From the NCBI RefSeq assembly GCF_003597395.2, contig NC_133771.1, forward strand, positions 54,849,475-54,913,474: 64,000 nucleotides of DNA, written 5' to 3'. Each line of letters opens with the position of its first letter. Position 1 is the stretch's first letter. The position numbers and the translations under genes were made by a program. Shown piece by piece: positions 58,384-64,000 of the stretch. The DNA comes from Chelonoidis abingdonii (Eukaryota > Chordata > Testudines > Testudinidae). Under the pieces are notes generated by a model. The model saw nothing but the letters and a program-made list of their open reading frames with translations, was not told where the DNA came from and did not search any database.

Positions 58384-60347
58384 CCTGGAATGCTAATATT
58401 TGATCTCAAGTTAATAAAAACAAAACATAGCAAGCAAGCAAGCAAAGAAAAACCTCTCTTCAAAGCCAACATTTTCAGAGACTCCTATTTGGGTCATTTT
58501 AAAGCCTTTTGCCATTTTTTTTTCAAACACACCCAAGTGATTTATGAGCCTAAATCCCATTTTGCAAGGTGATTTGGCACTGCTAAATTACTCAGTACTT
58601 TTTTTAAAAAATTACATATTATCATTTCTTGAAACATAAAATAAAATAATCTAATTTCTCAGGTAAACTTGCATTTTCTTGATTTTTATTCCTGGTAGTC
58701 CTTTACAAATCTTTGTATTACTAATGGTTGCCTTTGCCCTCTTGGGAATACAGTTTAATGACAGTAAATCACACACATGTTGTAGCAGTTCCCTCACTGA
58801 ATTTCCCACTCTGTGAATGTTTGACTGTCAACATAGGCTATGCTCAAGGGTGGCAGCTGAGTCTACAGTAATTGATTGTAAGCAAAATAATCATCACAAT
58901 AATCAAAATCTATTTAGTTTTGTTCCTTTTTTAAATGACTGCTTGCATGCTTTGTGCCATATAACTGATAGCTTGCTGCAAGGTAAAACAATAAACAGAA
59001 AATATACTATACATAGCTTATTGTATTAAAGATATAGTATGGTTTTTAAATTAGGAATTTATTATAATTAATGTTTTGGACCATTTCACAATACTTCCTC
59101 AGGGAGAAATAATGAACTCAACAGCTTTCAAGTGAAGTTTATGTAATAGAATTAGCATTTGATTAAATATAAACACAGGAATTCCTTAATACAGAAATAA
59201 GGCAACTAGAAAGATTGAATAATCACATCAAGATTTGATTCTATGCATTATGGTTCAGGAATGATTACAATAAGAAGATGTGTGACTAACAAGTGTGCAT
59301 GTTTATATTTAATGAAACAGTGATTTTCTTAATCTACTCCATATAATAGCTGTGGAGTTCATTATTTCACTCTGAGGAAGGTTTGTGAAACAGTCTGAAA
59401 TATAGGTTGTAAATTATAGCGAAGTTTGCACAATAAATTTCAGTGAACTGTAATGCAAGTTTAATGATATTTGTTTAGTTATGACTTCTCAGGTTAACTA
59501 CCTCAAAGAAAGGCCAGTTGTGCCTAAGAAGATTTTTCTACACAGAATTGCTATGTTACCTACCCTGTTGTGAAGAGTTAATAGGCATCCAGTTGGCCAT
59601 GGAGCACTGAGGCCAACAATGAAATAAATTTAGGCTTGCTGAAATTCCTGCATACTTAATGCTTTAGGAATGCTTTCATTTGATTAATATTTAATTGATG
59701 AGAAAAGAACAGTAATGAACATGAGTTTTTCTGATGGGAAGCTTGTTTTCTTGCCAAGCCTGAGTTGTTTCCCACAGAAATTGCTGGCCTATCAAGCATA
59801 AAAGGCCTAATTATCCCCTCTGTCATGCTGATGGAGGTAGGAGGAATTGGTATTGGGAGGTATGGGAAATTTGCAGAGCTAGTCAGGAGTCCTATGGCAG
59901 GGGGAAGTGCTGCTACACAACTTGATTTCCCCTTTCTTCGGACCCCATGGAAGACTCTCTGTGAAGACTATCCAAGTATCAGGATCCGTGGTTGTGTAAG
60001 GTCAGACTAGAGGCAAGAAGAAGTAAGGTTGGCCATTCTCTGTTAAATCATCCTAAATCATCAGAACTGTGGTGGGTAAGTTTTTACTGCAGACCATATC
60101 TGTCATCATTACATTTCTGATGAGCATTAGTGAAGTAAATGAGCAGTTTTTTTCTGGTTTCAGTTCCAGCTCTTCTAATCCCTTTTGTTGTAGTCTGAGC
60201 TGGCTGCTCCATATCACAGTTCTAGATATGTTTGTCCTTGGCATCCCAGAAAACTCTCACCTGCATGGAAGTGGTATGTCCATACACCCCCTGCACTTCA
60301 GCAATGTTTCTGTCAATATTTTGTGAAAGCAAATCAAAATTATAAAA
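58384..60347. other. AT-rich DNA, nothing recognised
   Basis: No domain-like ORF on either strand and no repeat family named. Confidence 0.5.
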
Positions 60348-60545
60348 TAATAACTAGCTCTTATATAACACTTTCAATATGTGGACCTCAAAGCACTTTG
60401 GAGGAAACTATCATTCTGTCCATTTTACAAATGAGGAAACTGAGGCACAGAGCTGTGAAGTGAGTTATGCAAGGTCAGTGGCAGAGTCAGGCACAGAACC
60501 CAGGTCTTCTAAGTCCCTGTCCAGTGCCTCATCCACTGTGTTTTA
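60348..60545 (-). mobile_element. MIR-type SINE
   Basis: 'cattttacaaatgaggaaac', 'tgaggcacagagctgtgaag' and 'ggcacagaacccaggtcttc' are the reverse complement of the MIR core and head. The match is among the clearest SINE matches in the window. Confidence 0.85.
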
Positions 60546-61039
60546 TTCACAGAAAGCAAAGCTGAATGCAAGTTAAGCTGAACAAGTGGAATTTTAATAA
60601 ACTCTGTTGTCTACTCTGTCTCTGTGGCTTAGTTGCTTCCAGCCTAACTCACCTGTTACAGTTGTGTCCTGTCAACAGTCTCTTCAAAGACAAGGGCCCT
60701 CTGACTCAACTTCTATTGATCACAATACACACTGGCAGGGCTGATGAGAGAGTAGAAAGGGATGACAATTGTAATAGGGATCTGAGCTCAGGGCCAGTGT
60801 CAAATGGGAGGCGGTGAGGCCCCAGTGAATATAGTGTACCAGGCCCCCAAATGTCTCTCTGGGCTTGCACGCTGGACAATAGGCTCTAACCCTTGAAGTC
60901 CCTAGCAAAATACCTATCAACATGGAAGAGGCCAAGGGAAGGGTCATATGATACAAAGCAATGTTCTCTTTAGTTTCTGTTTCTGTTCTTCTCTCACTAT
61001 ACCTGGAACCTCTCATGGTGCCTCCTTCTGGTGAGATAT
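60546..61039. other. Nothing recognised
   Basis: No gene or repeat identified. Confidence 0.4.
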
Positions 61040-61760
61040 TGTTCCTCTCTCAGATCACCAACGGGAACAAACATGGTAGCATGCTGGCTCTCAAGCTCTT
61101 TTCCATCCTTTTTTTTTTCTCATTTTATTTTATTTTTTTTTTGCAATGCTCATGGATGCATTTCATGACATTGACAAGGAAGTATTTATCCAGTTCCATA
61201 TTGCTAGGAAGTAGTTCAATCTGCAATTCTTCCATGCTCCTATTTGCTTTATCAATCAGCCTATAGAAAATTGAATACCATACCAACATGTGCCATGGGA
61301 TGATCATGTCTATCCAATCGATAAGATCAACATTGCTCCTTTGAAGTCTGTGGAGAAGTTTTGGTATGTAAGCAGTATGATGTTACAAAATGCCACTACT
61401 GATGATGAGATTACCTATCATATAGCCAAAACCAGCTCTGCATTTTTAATGCTTTTGTATTATCTGTGTAACAGTAGGAGAATTCAAATAAGCTCTAAGC
61501 TACATGTCTATTAGGCAGCTATGGTTACAATACTTCTATATGGTTGTGAAACATGGATACTGGATCCACCACCACATTAGGAAACCTGACCTGTTCCATA
61601 TGCACTGTCTTTGGTGTGTTTGCAGGGTCAAACTCTGGTATAAGGTTTTCAATATTGAAATCTCTAACCATTGTTTGATGGCTGACATTCAAAGCATGCT
61701 CATAAAAGCTAAACTGCAATAGTCTCAGGATCTCATTCATAAAAGCTACTCAAGAATATC
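61040..61760 (+). pseudogene. LINE reverse transcriptase remnant (YGCETW type)
   Basis: Islands: ITNGNKHGSMLALKLFSILF (degraded 'GVKQGCVLAPTLFS' motif, about 61045), TTDDEITYHIAKTSSAF (about 61395), SSKLHVY then AAMVTILLYGCETWI (61490-61555), and DLFHMHCL, then a gap, then LMADIQSMLIKAKLQ (61590-61720). The segment between LFS and TTDDEI, where the catalytic YADD should lie, is unreadable. The LLYGCETW and DLFH.RCL motifs are typical of LINE ORFs outside the CR1 group, such as RTE- or jockey-like elements. A T-rich tract at 61111-61142 interrupts it. The clade is uncertain. Confidence 0.65.
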
Positions 61761-63002
61761 CTTTTCTGCCTGCTATTAAATCATCCCTACCAGAATTGAT
61801 ATCTCTGAGGCTCAGAAAACTGTTCTAGAGAGCAAATACTTGGCTTTTGGAATGAATTAAAGTTACGTCAAATGGCAGGTATTTAAAATTCTCCAGGGTA
61901 AAGTACACCAGATGTCCCATTAAATGTTTTTTCCTCAGTTCCCAGTTTAAATAACATAAAGATACTTTTCTGTACTATCAATATAGTGAGTGTTTTTTCT
62001 AGGACAAAGTAAACATTTCCAGCAAATGCACTTAATGCTTTTGTTTGCCAAGCTGTGTTGCCTCCCTCTTTAGTAATGGGAATAAGAAAGCATTCTTCTG
62101 TTTCAATAAGAAAACAAACTGATTTCTCAGTCTCTCGCCCATCCTATCAGTAAGTGCACGCACCACAGGGACACAAGGATGATTAAAGGGGAATTTTCAT
62201 GGAAGCCCCTTGTTAAATAGTGGTAGCACATCATTATCAGTTTGGAAACTCTCTGAACATGGACTATGCAAAACCATGTTTTTGTGTTGTTAGTTTTTTT
62301 GAGACCTGGAGAAAAAGAAAGACCCTTTTAAAAAATCAGTTTAAACACCTGACTGTGTGATTTTATTTCATTTGACAACCAACCTCTGATAAAATCAAGT
62401 GACTAATCCAGATGCACTAATTTATTAGCATGGTCTGTAATGTGACATACATATATCTCTTACACTTAAATTAATAGGACATAGGTTATTCAAAGAGATA
62501 ATGTACTCTAAATGATTCCATATGAGCTTCACAAGTTAGGCTAAACTTTAAGTCCTTTTGCTCTTAAAGCACAAATTCCTTCCCAACTAACTTGAACAAG
62601 AATATCATTTACTTACAGAAATCTTAGGAGTTATGAAACATGGGGGAACATGTCTCACATACAGACTTGTTGAAGACAGGGGTCAGATGCCCACTAGCTA
62701 GTGTGTTGCATAATCTATAATTAAAAATAGATCTGAAAGGAAATTTTTCTATAGGGAGGCTTGTTTTCTAGCCCAAGGTGAATATCTCACCTGACAAAAC
62801 ATCAGTTGTATTTTTGCCATAAAAATGCCAACAGTCAAGCGTTTTTCCTGACTGACTGGGGATAAATGACTACAACATTACTGTAGGGCCATGATATATA
62901 GGCTAATGAAAAGGTAGTGTTTGCAAGACTATGATTCATTGAAATAGCTTGGAGATGCAATAGACACTTGATAGAAACTTGGGAATTTAACACTACTCTC
63001 AG
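61761..63002. other. Nothing recognised
   Basis: AT-rich DNA without features. Confidence 0.45.
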
Positions 63003-63080
63003 TTATAGATTTATAGATTTTTGAGGCCAGAAGGGATCACTATGAACATCTATCCTGACTTGCATACCACATATAGGATG
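63003..63080 (-). mobile_element. CR1 3' tail
   Basis: 'atagatttatagatttttga' followed by 'ggccagaagggatcactatga' is the reverse complement of the CR1 3' end of the 'ggccttggaatctatgaat' subtype (compare 40155-40178). Confidence 0.65.
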
Positions 63081-63639
63081 GATGAATAGATTATAATTGC
63101 TGATTCATACATGAACTACAGTATTTTTCTAAATGTATATTTACTGTCTTATCACTGAGCCAAATTTCAGTATTTTGGCTGGTCTGGGACTTCTCACACC
63201 CTCAAGACTTACTGTAAAATCTCAGGATTTGGGGGTGAGGACAGTGTCACGGCCTGGAGCGCTCCTGGTGCCATGACCACAGGTATAGCAGCTGTGAAAA
63301 TGCCATTGAGTAGAACAGAAGGATAATATAGGGTCCAGGCTGATGCAAAGAGGACAATTGTTGAGTTCTTGAATCCCCCATTGTCTGGATTCACTTATAG
63401 TTGATACAGTGTATATGTGGTGCACAAAATAATTGAAGTTTGCATGATAACAGGTTTTTTATGCTTGTCTGTTTGTTTTTGTTTTAATTGCAAATACATG
63501 AGATACCTAAGCGGTGTAGGAGAGCCATCTGAGAGGAAGATCTTAGAGTTTTCAGTTTCCCATTATAGTCAGATGTGAATACTGCTCTATTACACAATTT
63601 CTCTGGTTATTCATAGATTGCCTATGTACTATTATGATT

Positions 63640-63930
63640 CTAATATCTGGGAAAACAAATAATGTTTACAATAGGCAGGTTGATACAGTTCTGTCAAACG
63701 TACAGCTTCAGGAGTGTCACCAGGTTATGTATCTGCCTCTCCAGTACAAGAGCAAGAAGACATCTCCTGGAAATAGAAAGGCAATATATTTAAAACTAAT
63801 ACAAGAAAATACTATTCACACAATTCATAATCAACCTGTGAACTCCCTTCACAGGTGCTCAGTAGGATTTTTAAAAACAAGAATTAGACCTTCACATGGA
63901 TAATGAGAGCATCCACAGCTACATTTGATA
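63640..63930 (+). mobile_element. CR1 3' region fragment
   Basis: 'acttattcacacaa'-like text ('aatactattcacacaattca'), 'aatcaacctgtgaactccct' and 'gagcatccacagctacattt' match the 3' part of a CR1 subfamily. The terminal tail is not present. Confidence 0.5.
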
Positions 63931-64000
63931 GGATAATATACACACACCTCATATTCTCTGTGAGTGGATTATTCTATAATTATCAATTATTGGATTACTT

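Noticed and set aside
1..64000. Prokaryotic features (operons, CRISPR, IS elements) and tRNA/rRNA genes
   Set aside because: Sequence is vertebrate in repeat content; no regularly spaced repeat arrays or cloverleaf-forming tRNA sequences were seen.

Overview
This window reads as non-coding nuclear DNA from a reptile, most likely a turtle. The taxon is inferred from its repeat families: PIF/Harbinger transposons carrying a Myb/SANT partner gene, several CR1 LINE subfamilies (including one ending in a TTCTTATGTTC-like tail), MIR-type CORE-SINEs, short hAT-type elements with 'TGTCTACACT'-like termini, Ty3/Gypsy remnants and a Penelope-like element. No host exon, tRNA or rRNA gene could be supported. 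Every recognisable protein segment belongs to a mobile element, and nearly all are broken.

Layout. 1-3242 is the 3' part of a two-gene Harbinger element: a nuclease pseudogene on + and a spliced Myb/SANT pseudogene on -, converging on back-to-back poly(A) signals. 3.2-5.1 kb holds a CR1 fragment, an old LTR-like repeat that recurs at 10.3-11.1 kb, and a degenerate short tandem array. 5067-6907 is a second Harbinger copy whose interior keeps its CpGs but is full of indels, which suggests poorly polished sequence. 8.5-20.8 kb is mostly unassigned AT-rich DNA with two CR1 tails and several MITEs. 20.8-23.4 kb is a nested stack: one CORE-SINE split by a MITE and by a third Harbinger copy. 25.4-27.5 kb has two solo LTRs of one family in opposite orientation, the first containing a 709-base gap. 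28.0-28.64 kb is a long inverted repeat. 33.06-36.25 kb is a decayed Gypsy gag-pol on -, interrupted by a hAT MITE with a perfect 8-bp target duplication. Then come a solo LTR (36.9 kb), a CR1 (39-40.2 kb), a Gypsy gag/protease fragment (40.2-40.9 kb) and a 2-kb CR1 on - (42.5-44.5 kb). 48.2-50.8 kb is a Penelope-like element with inverted termini, a GIY-YIG remnant and a candidate hammerhead ribozyme, split by a fourth Harbinger copy containing a 790-base gap. 52.5-58.4 kb has a MITE, an unassigned 164-codon ORF, a Gypsy gag remnant and two further solo LTRs. The rest holds SINE and LINE fragments.

The elements do not form a working pathway; they record successive insertions. The least ordinary signals are the Penelope element with its hammerhead-like core, the 28-kb inverted repeat, the nested insertions, and the patches where sequence quality rather than biology may explain the divergence.
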